From contig NC_057769.1 of assembly GCF_010389155.1 (NCBI RefSeq), positions 34,581,548 to 34,645,547 on the forward strand: a stretch of DNA of 64,000 nt, read 5' to 3'. Position numbers and translations under genes: made by a program. Positions 44,951-57,080 of the stretch are shown one piece after another. The DNA is from Erigeron canadensis. Its lineage: Eukaryota; Streptophyta; Magnoliopsida; Asterales; Asteraceae. Under the pieces are notes generated by a model. It searched no databases and had not been told where the DNA came from. It saw only the letters and a list, made by a program, of their open reading frames with translations. Each line of letters opens with the position of its first letter. Position 1 is the first letter of the stretch.

Positions 44951-45555
44951 GAAGAAGATGATGATTATTAAAGGTTAAGTACGGTGCCTGCAGCAGATCA
45001 ATGAATCTTTGTAATGAAAACGGATCAAATCATATAAAACTAACACGTATGAAATAAACAAATGAAACCCAAGAAGACGGGATAAATGGGGGATATATAT
45101 ATGGGAAAATATTATATGCTGCAAACATGAGTCCCTGCCCTCACATAAATTTTTACATGTGATGAAATAAAAACTCAACACCCCCTCCTGAATGTGAGGT
45201 GAAACAGCATATAACAGCATACTAGACAACACCTGTATATATACTATATATATAATGGTCAAACACTGACTAACATACATATTAGGGTTTCGTATGCAAT
45301 CCATTACATATCTTTCAGCTTCCCATGTGCCACTCTCGTACTACATACAAAAACACACATAACTCAATCAACACTTTGAAGATAAAATTAAAAAAGGAGT
45401 TGTTCAATAAATTGCACTCCATTTGTTCGATAAAATGTCTCAAAGAAATATAGCTACGTAACTTCTCTTTATGAAATTTTTATTTATTTACATTTCTCAT
45501 TTTAGGAAATGATGACTACAGTGGGGATAAAACTACCGTTGATTAATTACAGTTC
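44951..45555. other. Spacer between RPN10-like copies 1 and 2
   Basis: Upstream side of copy 1 (its promoter and 5' UTR should lie here on the - strand). No clear TATA box or coding sequence picked out. Confidence 0.4.
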
Positions 45556-45706
45556 GAGGCTATTACCGGACTCGGGTAGGACGTCACGAATAGAACGTGT
45601 AGATCCAACGTGTACAATGTGGTGGTTGTCATTGTCATTACCATTGCAGCTTTTAATGAACGCCACAAGCTCCCATCTTCTTGGTAATTAGATGTAGGAT
45701 ATATTG

Positions 45707-45930
45707 CCAACGAAGGTAAGTCCGTCCAACTGGTCACAAGCACTCTCGGTTTTACCCAAGGTCTTGAATTCGATCTTTAGGGATGACAAAACCTTGGGGT
45801 TTTTTCCCTCTGAATTAATACTTGTAACGGCTCATGGTCAACATCTCGTTGTCTAAGGTACGTGCAAGGCTTCACTATTATACGGCATGGTTTCCCCGAT
45901 GTCGTGTACCGATTGAATGTTCGAAAAAAA
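45707..45930 (+). repeat. tRNA-derived SINE, copy 2, with 17-bp target duplication
   Basis: Same family as 29766-29972. It is flanked by AGATGTAGGATATATTG (45690-45706) and AGATGTAGGGTATATTG (45931-45947), 16 of 17 identical. Ends in eight A. Box A-like GTCCAACTGGTC and box B-like GAATTCGATC near the 5' end. Confidence 0.88.
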
Positions 45931-45947
45931 AGATGTAGGGTATATTG

Positions 45948-46221
45948 TCTTTGTCTGGGATTCTGCCCTTAATGCTCCTCATGTCTTTCAGACAAATGTT
46001 GACCATGAGTTCGAAACTTTTGAAAGACATAGTGGGAAGTCTTGCCAATGAGGTGGGACGTACAGGTTTTTCTCCAGTATTTATCTGGTTTCCTCCAGAA
46101 TGGTAGTGGGACTTCCACTTCCAGTCATGCCATCGGATTGACTGTGCCGGTGACATGGTCGATCTCCACCGAACGATGAAGAGACATGCCGCTGAGTCCA
46201 ATCCCCCACTGTCAAAAAAAA
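45948..46221 (+). repeat. Second poly(A)-tailed retroposon insertion
   Basis: About 270 bp ending in a run of A (46207-46217), then ATGTGGGATATTC, similar to the target sequence on the left (ATGTAGGGTATATT). So it looks like a retroposon that used nearly the same target as the SINE. Not a recognised family; could be a SINE or a LINE 3' end. Confidence 0.5.
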
Positions 46222-46408
46222 AAATGTGGGATATTCGGGTGGTCCATCTCTATAGAAATTGATAAAGTCAACAGCTATACCCCTCTAAACGCCTTTCCAA
46301 TTTCATTCGCATATAGTCTAGACAGATTCGTAGGCTTGGCAGCCAACAAACACATTCATAATTGGCATATATACAAGAGAGAGCGAATAAAATAACAAAC
46401 ACATTATT

Positions 46409-46923
46409 GATAGGGATTTACACTAAAACAACACCAAACTGACCCTAAACTTACACCAACACAACACCTTAGAAAGTGTGAAAACTGGTCGAGAAAAATT
46501 TATAGAAAGCATGGAAATTTTAATGATATTGAATCTTTTTATATTTGTATGCAACACTATACCTAATGAGTGTATCGATTTTGGCTGGTTTTGGGGTGAA
46601 TTCTTCGTTAGAAAACTCGTTGTTTTTCTAAAGAGAGCTTCTCTTACTGTCTTCATTCTTTCTGGTGTGATCTTTGGAGCAATGGGTAACTTTTTAACTT
46701 CTTTATATTCAATAATTCACAATATGAGTAACTTTCTAACTTCTTTTATTCAATAATTCACATTATTCATCCAAAGTTTTACATTATACGTACACTGTTG
46801 TTTTTATATACACATAAGTTATTGGTATTGAACAAAGCATTAGGATGATCCACAATTATGAGTTCATGGGATTTCTTGAGTTTTGTAGTGGTCAATAGAC
46901 ACTCAAAACACAATAGTGATGGT
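46409..46923 (+). pseudogene. TauE-type pseudogene fragment (exons 11-12)
   Basis: Matches 38054-38456 of the intact gene: part of intron 10, exon 11, intron 11, exon 12 and some 3' UTR, all collinear and unspliced, so it arose by DNA duplication. Both acceptors are mutated (GCAG to GCAA before exon 11; ACAG to ACAT before exon 12), bases around ATAACAATG are deleted, and part of intron 11 is duplicated in tandem. Confidence 0.9.
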
Positions 46924-48641
46924 AGATTTGTGGTAACTTTAAATGTCAACTTTGATATGGTATCTCATATTTGATATCTTTGGTGTGTAAAACCTTTGGC
47001 GGTTGACAAATTATATAGATTTGGCGCATTTGGCACTCGTTGTTATTGATGTCGTTGTTATTGTTGTTGATGATGTTGCTAGTTGCTAGAAAACATGTTC
47101 CCAAACAGGTTCCGTTGGCGGGAAATTGGCCGGAAAAAACCCGGTGGAAAGCTGAAAAAGCAGCAGAATTCTGTTGAAATTTTTAGCATTGCCACGAATT
47201 TTGCCACGACATGTATTGTATAGAAAAACATAACGATATATGTAACTTTGTATAAGCGTATGTTTTGTATATAGTGATACTAGTCTTAATACATGTACAG
47301 ATTGACTATATATATATATTATAAATGATTATTTTTCCAGTATATAGTAACGATGATTTGTTAGAATTTTGCAAAAATAGAATGTTAGTACATTACTAAT
47401 TATTCTTAGTTATACCGACTTAATAGGAAGAAAATCTATATTAATTATAACCATGAAAGTCAATCAATCTCATACTAAAAAACCTCATGCTTATACTGTA
47501 TTTAAGCATGTATATGTGTAAGATTGGATATTACACGATTATAATTTTTCATTAGAATCGAATTACACCACAATTATTTTCATGATAACATCTGACAAAA
47601 TATGTTAAGATATACCTTTATGCATTGATGAACATGTGTAGGCTAGAACGAATATTCAATCGTAGGAATATCTCTAAAGAAGTTCACAAGAGCACATCCA
47701 ATAAAACACTGAAAATTGCAAGATTTTAAATATATATTAAAAAAAAACAAAAATTTAACCTTGGCTATCTTTATGTTTGTGCTTAAAACCTGTTGTTTAT
47801 TTATTCTTGACATTGTCGACCAACAACATCACCAAACGAAAAAAAAATAATAATATTATTTATTTTAGTTTCTTTGTAAAATTTAAGAATAAGGTTCTTT
47901 GCTTTTTTGTGGTAGACGAACCCAATGAGTATATATATACATTTAAGTTTTGGAATATATAATATAATGGATTTGGAAACTAATAAATAATAATTAATAT
48001 CAACATTAAGAAAACGGATATACTAAAAATTTAAAAGTAATTTAATTAAAATTAAAGTAATATTATATTTTTAAAAGACACTTGTCGTTTCAAGATCGTG
48101 TCATCTGTCGTCATAAGACATTACAATCCTGTTTTAATTTATTGGTAGATGTCTAAATGGGCACGCAATCGGACCTACCATTTGTAAATTAGACGACTAA
48201 TTGAGAAAAAGATCTAGCCAAAATTGTCAACCTCATTACTAATTACCCAACATCAACCGAAGCCAAAGCCTCGCGTTGTTAAAACCTAGTTATAAAGATG
48301 AGTTGTTGCCATATATAAATCAGAAAAAAATGCTCAAATGCTATTAAAATAAAAAAAAATTTAATTATAACTTATCAAATTACCATTTGAATGTAGACAT
48401 GTGTTGAATTCTTATGTTTGAATAATTCGGCTCACGTATTTTACTGTTTTCAAACATTTGTTACTTTATCATGTCATTGCTTAGTTTTGTCTCGCTTCCA
48501 ATTGTTGCAACTATTTTCAGTTACACGTATTACTTATTAGTTGGCTATTCTTTTCCGTAGCTTTAGCTTTTGTGTGGAAATGATTTTAACTTTACACAAC
48601 TATTTGATTACATGTTTGACTAAAAAATAGGACTAGCAATC

Positions 48642-48692
<51 letters not shown>
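46924..48692. other. Intergenic, no gene seen
   Basis: AT-rich sequence, ending in a long (TA)n run at about 48645-48693 that borders the next element. No supported gene. Confidence 0.5.
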
Positions 48693-48699
<7 letters not shown>

Positions 48700-49246
48700 G
48701 ATAGAGATCAAATGAGAAGGTACCTTAAGAAGAGAAGGATGAGAATGTTCGTTTTTGATTTTTTTAAATTTGTTTTAAAAACTTTTTTCCTTTTTTTCAT
48801 TCTCTCTTTAATTAACTTATTTCATATAAGAATTTTTAAAAAGTTTTAAAATTTTTTTTTTTTTCAAGGGAGTAGCCCGTAAGTTATAAGCGAAGCCTTT
48901 CGACTTATGGCGGAGCCATAATAGCTAAGGACGAAGCCCGTTAGGTAGATCACTCCATCACCGATCACCCCTATGACCTATCACCCTTTATGACCTATCA
49001 CTCCTACCAGTTACCCATTATGAATATCCTTAAGGGCGAAGTCCGTACCGTATCCTTACATGTATAACTCACTAACTCGGGTTAGAAATTTTTTATTTTT
49101 ATTTATTTTTTAAATTTTTTTTATGGATTGAATTAATTAAAAAAAGAATAAGAAAAGTGAAAAAAAATAATAAAAGTCCAAAAAAAGCTAAAAATAATAA
49201 AAAACGAACATTCTCTCCTTAAAAACCTTTTCTCTGGATCTCTACC
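48693..49246. mobile_element. Long-inverted-repeat MITE (foldback-like), copy 2
   Basis: The ends GAGAGGATAGAGATC...AATGTTCGTTTTTGATT and, on the - strand, GGTAGAGATCCAGAGAAAAGG...AATGTTCGTTTTTTATT are inverted repeats. The core 48870-49060 shares GGCGGAGCCATAATAGCTAAGG, TTAGGTAGATCAC and CCCCTATGACCTATCACC with copy 1. It is inserted in a (TA)n tract. The arms differ from copy 1 although the core is the same. Confidence 0.75.
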
Positions 49247-49277
<31 letters not shown>

Positions 49278-49414
49278 ACACATGTTTTAATTTGTATTGA
49301 TTTTTTTATTTTGAGGTCGCATTCGAAATGTTGAACTCGTCATTTGTACATCTTGATATTTGTTTACCGTTTTCTTTTATCAACATTGGTTTCATCATCA
49401 TAGGTATATATAAG

Positions 49415-50320
49415 ATGGCGTCACCATCAGAAATAAAATTATCCAAACCACAGAATTCTTCTAAAATATCAAAACCATCTCCACATTTTTCGGGCAATGA
49501 GACAAAAGGTACTTATATTTTGATGTAAATTGTATCTTTATTTTCTAATATATTTTTTTTGTTTTTGTTTAATCATTTTTTTTCTACTTTGTTACAGCGA
49601 CCAATTTTTTATATTAGTGTCGTCGAGTGGTACGTTATCTCTCATGTCTAAGGATGATAAAAGCATTTTTTGGTCTTGTGAATTGAAAACCAAAGTCCAC
49701 AAGGTGGATTACGAGGAGTGTGAGGTAACCAATTATAAATACATTGAAGTGAAAGCAGATTTAAACGGAAAGATTGACTTGTACTACAAGTATCATGGTA
49801 GCGAGGATGAGAAGGTATACTAAATCCAATCGATCTATTTGTAAATTTCTTTTATACAGTAGTTAGCATGTGATTTTTATTAGTTGGTCTATTTCATTCT
49901 ATAAACATTTTTTTTCCTCTTTAGATTCCATGGAAAAATGGTGAAGATCTCAAAGAATATGTAAAAAGCAAGGATATTACTTTTGGCCAATTTGAGGAAG
50001 ATATAGATCTTGATTTCAGTTCTGGAACATGTTTAGATGATGGCCATATGTACTCCGAGTTTATACGCATAAAGAGGCTTGCATGCAGGATGTCCATGCA
50101 TTTCATAGGTAATGTATGGCGTGTGAATTTTTCAAGATTTACGGGAACATTATTTGGTAAGACAGGGATGAAGTTTCCCTGCCAGAATGTTCATCATGCA
50201 TGTAGTGATGAAGATTTTGTACGCTTTTATGAGAAATATCAATGTTCAATAACTTCAGCCTCACGGGATTTATTGTGCTTCAAAAGTATGCTTGAACGGA
50301 GAAATAAATTGGTTTTATAA
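49415..50320 (+). CDS. Unidentified small multi-exon gene
   Basis: Probable exons 49415-49508 (MASPSEIKLSKPQ), 49598-49814 (ILVSSSGTLSLMSKDDKS, KADLNGKIDLYYKY) and 49925-50320 (IPWKNGEDLKEYVKS to stop). The exon 2-3 junction is in phase with good sites. The exon 1-2 junction is not in phase with the displayed donor, so exon 1 or the gene is defective. About 200 residues of mixed charged sequence. I do not recognise a family with confidence. A weak resemblance of SGTLSLMSKDDKSIFWS to lumenal repeats of plant IRE1 is only a guess. Confidence 0.5.
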
Positions 50321-51780
50321 AATGTTGATATCATTGCCATCTTCGTTTTCTATTTTTGCTATCGATTTCAAAAACTCTAATTTGACCAAAGCATAATCTA
50401 AGAACACAAGTAGATAGTCACAAGAATGAAGTCACAACATGATTTCGAAGTAACAAACACGAATACATCTCGGATCTCGACTAGATCTGAACAAAAACAA
50501 CCCAAAAATCACTTTTATTCACGTTTCAATTATTTCGGTTTACATGTATATGAACAAAACAGATTTATATATATATATATATTTGTAAGCATTTTCGGAT
50601 CTATAACTCTATACAAACATTTACAACCGAAAACATATATATTAAGGTACAAAATCTTGGATCTAAAGATTTTCGGTTCAATGTTTTCGGATTTGAAGGA
50701 TTTCGGGTTTATATACATATACATTCAGCCGAAAACATATACTGTATATAATATACAAAAATGTTGGTTTTAAACATATATAAGCCGTTTTAGATATATT
50801 TATTTATATGAGTTCATGGCATTGGATTTGGGATGAAACCCATTTAGTTTTTCTTACCAAAAACGTAAAAATAAGAAAAGGTTTTCGGTTTATAGCTGAT
50901 TTATACATAAATTGGCAAGAAATTTGTGACTTCTATGAAGAATAACCAGTTAGATGCATAGATCCAACAAAACTTACCAAGATCTAAAAGAAAGATGACA
51001 AATTTTTATGGTGGTTGATGGTGGCTGGCCGGATTTTATACTATATTGTTTAGTTAACTTAAGAATGAAAAGGAAAGGAAAAGGGAGAATACGTTTTCAT
51101 TTCTAATCACCTCAAAAATGAAAGAAAAAATCTTGAATCAAAAATAACTACAACTTTACTTCTCTCTTTTCATTTCCTTTCCATGCCATTTTTTTCCTTC
51201 CCAAATCCTTTCCTCCCACTTCTTAAATAAACTTAACAATACAGTTTATTTTTTTTCCTCTCCACTTCTTTCCTTTCTCTTTGATAAAAAACTTAACAAT
51301 ACAACCTTAGAGAAAGGGAGGGGAAGGGGTGGCTAGGCAGAGAGGGAGAAGAGAGAGGGGAGTGTTTGTGAGAATAAGAGGAAAATGTGAAGAAGTTTAG
51401 GGTTTTGTGTACTCCGATGCTCTAGCTTTGACCGAGTTGACTATCATTGACCCTTACAAAAATCGTTTAACTCGACCATTTAACAAAACCCGAGGCTTGC
51501 TAATTTATTTTGTCGACTTATTTGGATGTAACTTTTAAATAGCTTTCTAACGGATATAAACATGACCATATTTGTTCATTAATATTTAATTGGTTAAATT
51601 CTAAATATTTCACTTAATTTGATATTTCGACAAGACAACTAGTATTCCTCAAGTTCTCGAGTCTACGTGTAATTTTCTAAAGTCTAAATGCTCATAAAGC
51701 CTGAATGAAACTAAAATCCATTTATTCCATGATAAAGTCTTAATGACTAATGACGTACATAAACAAAAAGGTACTTCGGG
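50321..51780. other. Intergenic, no gene seen
   Basis: AT-rich, with a (GGGA)-rich purine stretch at 51300-51365. No supported gene. Confidence 0.45.
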
Positions 51781-51842
51781 AAAATACGCTTAGGTGATGG
51801 TTGTTACAAGAACTGCGCTGTCCTATATAGACTACTCCAACA

Positions 51843-52207
51843 TTGTGGTGTGACAATATAGACACTACTTATTTGTCAGCTAATCTCGTCTTTCATGCTC
51901 GCACAAAGCATGTGGAAATTGATTTTCATTTTGTACGAGAGAAGGTTTTTCAAGGAAATTTGTCAGTAAAATTCATATCTTCACACGATGAGATTGCGGA
52001 TGTTCTTGCTGTTGCGATCCAAGCTAAGAGTCGCACACAACCTTAGCTTGAGGGGGCGTATTAGATATATTAGTTTATATATATCAAGTTTTCATAATAT
52101 TAGTTTCCAAGTATTGGTATAATAGACTCTATAAATAAAACCTCTTATAATCCTCTTAATCACGATTCAAGAATACAAAACACAAGGATTTGTGAACATG
52201 GTTAACA
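51843..52207 (+). pseudogene. Copia remnant: RNase H end, polypurine tract and 3' LTR
   Basis: The frame reads [17 protein letters not shown] and [12 protein letters not shown], the end of copia RNase H. The polypurine tract CTTGAGGGGGCG (52047-52058) follows, then a short LTR beginning near TATTAGATATATTAG with a TATA box (TATAAATAA, about 52130) and ending near GTTAACA at 52207. Everything upstream of the RNase H tail is missing. No similarity to the other copia elements in the window beyond the family motifs. Confidence 0.8.
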
Positions 52208-52989
52208 CGTTGAAGTAGTAACGATCAGTTTAATAGTGTTCTACAAATCATGTTTCTGTTTTCATTTTCTAAGACCGGAATAAGTGGTTGGAACAATATC
52301 TGAAACTTACAATTGACAAATTTTTATTCTTAGGCATGGCGATAAGCCGATAACACCTTTTAATACAAATTTTGGAAATGGGTAGGCGGATAGCTACCTA
52401 AGATTGAAAGATGATATGAAGTAAACATAGAAGGCTTTCTCCCAAAAGATGAATGAATATTTTGCTTTTCTTTTTTGGTAATTGCGGATTCTCAGTATCT
52501 ATCATTTTTGAGCCAACGGCTGTAAACCCAGCTAATTGACTCAAAAGACATCAGATTTCAATCATTCAGCACTAGACCCATATATAAAAGAAGTGCTCAC
52601 AGAATAAATATCCCACTGGTTTCAGGAGCGTGTGCGAAGTAAACAGAAAGTGTGTGGAATCCTAGATTACTAGAAGTCCAACTAGTTTAATCAGTTAAGA
52701 TTTAGTAGTCTGGTTCAAATCTTGAAATAATTACAAAACAGTAAGACATAGTGGCAAAACTGCAAAAGTCCAGATATTTCTAGTATACTTTAATCAACCC
52801 ATATGGGATAAGGTTCCTTTATTGCTGCTGCATTCGACAGAACACACATCCAGTAACATGAGAGGAAGCCCAAATGGGATAAGGTTCCTTTATTGGTGCT
52901 TAACGGTAAAAATAAGTCATTCACATATAATGATCCGTTGAACAACCAATATAAAGGGTGACAAATAGGCAGCATGCATGCATCAGGCC
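52208..52989. other. Spacer with duplicated 3' flank of RPN10-like copy 3
   Basis: TGGGATAAGGTTCCTTTATT occurs at about 52805 and 52877, both matching the flank of copy 1 (near 40478). This is downstream sequence of the - strand gene that was copied with it and locally duplicated. Confidence 0.5.
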
Positions 52990-52990
52990 T

Positions 52991-54754
52991 CTACAGCTCT
53001 CCTTTTAGTTCCCCATATATGCAGGCATTTAATAAACCGGACTTCTGTTCCTCGGACTGAAAGGGAGTTACTTTTAATAAACTGGACACGGCGTCAAGAA
53101 TAGAACGTGATCCAACGTATACAAAGCGGTGGTTGCCTTTGTCATAATCATTGCACAATTTAATTAACGCCTCAAGCTCCTTTCTTCCACATGGGTACTT
53201 AGAAAAAGGATATATGGGTGTTTCACCCATATAGAAGTAGATAACATCAATAGCTATCCCATGTCTGTAAATGTCTTTGCAGTTCTCTCCGCAAATAGCA
53301 TAGACAGATTCGAAAGCCTGGCAACCAACAAACACATTAGTACAAGCGAGAAGCTAGGATACAAGAGAGAGTGAATAAAACAAATTACAAGGGTTGATTG
53401 AATTTAAAGCAATTCCATTGACCATTCTAAACACCCCTTAATCCCCTGCAAATTCTTTTGTAAAATTTCTGTCAAGGTAATATCACGACGTTTCAAAGAA
53501 AAAAACAATAACCATATGTAGAAGAAGTATGACGAGCAACTTACATATGTACCTTTAATGCGTAATCAAATAATATGTTATGGTCTAGTTGTACTTGACT
53601 TTTGTAAAAATTAAAATTAAGTTAAATAATCTTGGGATGGTTGACCTCTGTACAAATCAAAATTAAGTTAACACTTGCTATGGAGATTAGTGTGCATGCT
53701 AGATCTTAGATGGTTTAGCAGTTTTGGTGTGTCATTCTAAGCCCTGTTTGGTTTGTACATCTCCAAAGGGAAAAAGAAGAAAATGTATGAAATGGTCACA
53801 AAAGGGGTCTAAATGAATTCGGTAAAACTCTGGACTGATGTAAGTTTGAGCGGACTATGTCCGCATAGGAGTTCCAGTTCTGGTCTTATGCGCCAAACAA
53901 AGGTTATGAATGCGCTGCATAGGAGCTAAACCCTAGTCATATGTGCAGCATGGGGTAAGGAATACGTCGCAAAGGCGTTATTTTCAGACCGATAAACTAG
54001 TTAACCGTCGACTTTTTTTAACCTTTGTTTACTAAATAAGAAAACGTTCTTAAAAGTTCTTTGCAATGAGAAAGATATAGATACACACTAAAAGGTTATA
54101 AGAAGAATTACATACCCTCCAACGAAAACAACGAGTCTCTTTTTCTTATTACTATGTTGACCGAAGCGTTTTACCAAGGGCATACAGCCAAATGAGAACA
54201 TGCCTAAAAGGTCCACCTGACCACAGCCGGCATTCATACCTGTGAAACAAGCATGGGCCTGTTTAGTGGTTGAACAATTATTAAAAAATCCTACATATAT
54301 ATAGCTAACAACTACTCTAATTAAACATGAAGCCTACATGGGAACTTAGCAACTAAATCTTCAATAGATCGGGTGGGATAAACCAAATGTCTAGAATCAA
54401 AGGAACCCATTGCGTATAAGCCCGCAACAGTATCTGGATTTTCCTGTAACAAAACAAAAACATAGATTTGGCTCTGCAATAGAATTTGGCTGAACAAAGG
54501 GCAATCAAGTAGGATGAACAAAGGGCAACCTACGTTAAATTTGGCTCTGCAATAGAATTCAATAGCCTCACATAGATTCCGAAAGATATCAGAGTCAGGG
54601 GGCACCCAACGAGAATTATCGACACCGATAACTATGCACTGAAAATATATATAAATATATTCATCAAATTAGAGTTTTCGAAATCGATAGCAAAATAGAA
54701 AAAGAAAGGAGATGAACCACTCAGATAGAAAGATACCTCTGCGGCATCCGCCAT
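52991..54754 (-). pseudogene. RPN10-like VWA-domain gene, copy 3, compact, last exon frameshifted
   Basis: Exons on the - strand: 54737-54754 (MADAAE), 54534-54638, 54338-54443, 54116-54239, 52991-53317. The first four junctions fit in phase: IGVDNSRWVPPDSD, ENPDTVAGLYAMGSF, then CMNAGCGQVDLL and KKRLVVFVGG. The CM at the exon 3-4 junction matches RPN10 (ACMHG), which supports the model. The last exon entered in phase meets a TAG after about 22 codons, while the adjacent frame (YRHGIAIDVIYFYMGE) continues to 52991, so one base is missing near 53260. The C-terminus is longer than copy 1 and, like it, lacks ubiquitin-interacting motifs. Possibly a working gene only if the shift is an artefact. 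Confidence 0.78.
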
Positions 54755-55499
54755 GAAGATGATGATTCTGAAAGGTTAGGTATTAATGATTCTGCAGATC
54801 AATAATCGATAATAATGACAATCTAAAACAGATCAATGAGAAGTATTAATGTTATAAAATAAAAAGATAAATAACTTACGGAAAATATATTAGAATAAGA
54901 AATCGAAAAATTGTGAGATCAAGAAATCTTCGATTTGAATAAACTATGAGAAGCCCCAGAAGTTATACGATTTTAACATTAAAGGATTTGAAACCGTAGA
55001 ACTATTTCCTTATTTAATAAGTGACCGATTTATCAAAGGATTTGCACTACGTATTTACGTTAGTGAACCAACCCAAAACTATTGCAACTAATAAAACAAG
55101 AACCGACCACAACCAAAATCAATGACAATGTTATGTAGAAATCCCACTAAGACCATCCCTATCGGCGGTGCCGGCTTAAGCTTTTCGGTGATCTTAAAAG
55201 AGACTAAATTTGGGGCCTGGTATATAACATACAAAGCAAAAGAAAAAAAGATAATAACCACAAAGGCCACCTAAAAATCTAAATATTTTTCTTTAGGCCA
55301 ACAATTTATTATAAAGGACTTATAAGCCGTCTAAAATATGATTTTATTTCATTTTTAAAAGTTCTAGCTAAAATTACTTGTCATGTTTAACATTCTAAAA
55401 ATTTTAGGCTAATGAGAATTAACCTTTATTATAGTTTTGACATTAAAATAGTATCCTAGTATTTTATTTCTAAATATAAGGTTAAATTAGTTGGAATTT
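54755..55499. other. Upstream region of RPN10-like copy 3, no further gene
   Basis: AT-rich sequence. The promoter of copy 3 should lie here on the - strand. No convincing motif. Confidence 0.45.
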
Positions 55500-57060
55500 T
55501 AGCGGATAGTGGGTGTTATACCCACTAAATTTGAGTTGGGTCGAGGCATAACAAGAATGTGCCAGCCATGTTTTTTTCTCTTACTCACCATTCCATTCAC
55601 ACTTAAAACTCCTTGATTCTTCTTTTCTTCCAATCCAAAACAAATTTAATTCTTTCAAACAATTCAAGAATTCCCTCAAGATTGAAATAATAATCTTCAA
55701 GCATCAAAATTTAAAAGCTAGGGTTTGTGTTTGGTTGAGGGGCTGGCCGAATTCAAAAGAGGAAAGGGGAAAAGAAGAAATTTTAATTCATAGTCTAATT
55801 CTTTGAGTACTTGAGGTAACAATCTTCATAACCTAATTACAATTCTTGATTTCTTTAAGAATTAGGGTTCATGCAATCCATTGTATTTGTGAAATTGGGG
55901 TTTTAATTAAATGAGTTAAAATGATTTAATACAAGTTAGGGTTCTTGAAATTTAATCAATTTAAGGGTTTCAAGTTGGGTTACATGATAGTTTTGATGAA
56001 TGTTAACAAAATTCCGGCAGATTCTGTACCAGTTTTTGTAATGTGTAAAACTTCCCTGTAGCAGAATTTTCACTTGTCGAGTCCTAAAAAGAAAATGTAG
56101 GTTATTGTGTTAAGTAAATTTTGCCATTGGAATGGGTTAAAAAGACGAAATAGAACTCTAGATATGAATTTTTGAATTCAGGGGCGCTATGCTGATTTTT
56201 CAGCAAAACTGATTATGCGTTTGTCATTAAAACGGGTAAAACACATTATTGCAAGTTAATTCATATTTTGGTCACTGAATATAAAATGTACCTAAATGTG
56301 TTAAGAAGAAGTGACCACTGGAATGGGGTCAAAATGTGTTGTAGAACTCAAGTTATGGTCATTTGAAGTCAGTAAGGTTAAAACTGTTTTGTTAATGAAA
56401 ACAGCAGCAGTCTTGGTTTTTAAAATGACCAGAAGTCATCTTTAAAAGACAATTCACATGTTGGTCACTAAAGATAAAATGTAGATATATGAGTCTTATA
56501 AATTTGGCCACTGGAATCAAGTAAAAAGAGTGAGTAGAAGTTGAGTTATGCTTGTTTGAAGGCAGCTTGGTCAGATATGAAAATAATAATTTTAAACAAT
56601 AAGTTTGTTGACTATTTTGTGATTAAGATGAAAATAATAATTTTGGTAAGGATGTTGTATAGCCATATCATTATGATTATGAGAATGCTTTTGACATTTG
56701 GGTCGAGTTTTTATGAAAATTTGATAGTGGCCATATTTGCTTAAGTTAGGAATAATAAGAAAATGGTGATTTTGCTATTAAGATGAATGACCACATTGTT
56801 GTGAAATCAAATTGAGATTTTGAAAGAGGCCAACCTTAGAATATGATGAGACTGTGAATTATGTAAAAGTTGGGTTGGGCATTGAGATGCTAGAAAAGAT
56901 TGTAATGTATGGCTTGTTAACCATGTGTATGAAGTAATTAAGCTTGATGATCTTATATGTGTAAATTACGAATTATTGCTAGGTGGAAAGCAATATGATT
57001 GTTAGATGGTCATCATGGATTTGGTTGTCGCGAAGGAGGTAAGTGCTCTTGCATACGGTT
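55500..57060 (+). repeat. LTR-retrotransposon-like repeat region with ~188-bp imperfect tandem units
   Basis: From about 56070 to 56570 a unit containing TTGGTCACT.AA.ATAAAATGTA and CCACTGGAAT..GT.AAAA...AGTTATG occurs three times in diverged form with a spacing near 188 bp. The region opens with a leader-like sequence (55500-55800). It codes for nothing. I suspect an LTR or untranslated part of a gypsy element but cannot delimit it. Confidence 0.4.
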
Positions 57061-57080
57061 ATATATACGTTGGGTCAATT

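Larger units (their letters stand above)
45560..46345 (-). pseudogene. RPN10-like copy 2: last exon only, split by two retroposons
   Basis: 45560-45686 and 46229-46345 match the last exon of copy 1 (for example ATAGAACGTGT.GATCCAAC and ATATTCGGGTGGT.CA). Between them are a SINE (45707-45930) and a second poly(A)-tailed insertion (45948-46221). Exons 1-4 are absent. On its right it joins TauE-derived sequence, so it is part of a rearranged duplication. Confidence 0.75.

Noticed and set aside
44699..44971. + strand frame across RPN10-like exons 1-2
   Set aside because: Antisense of real exons and a TA/TG microsatellite.
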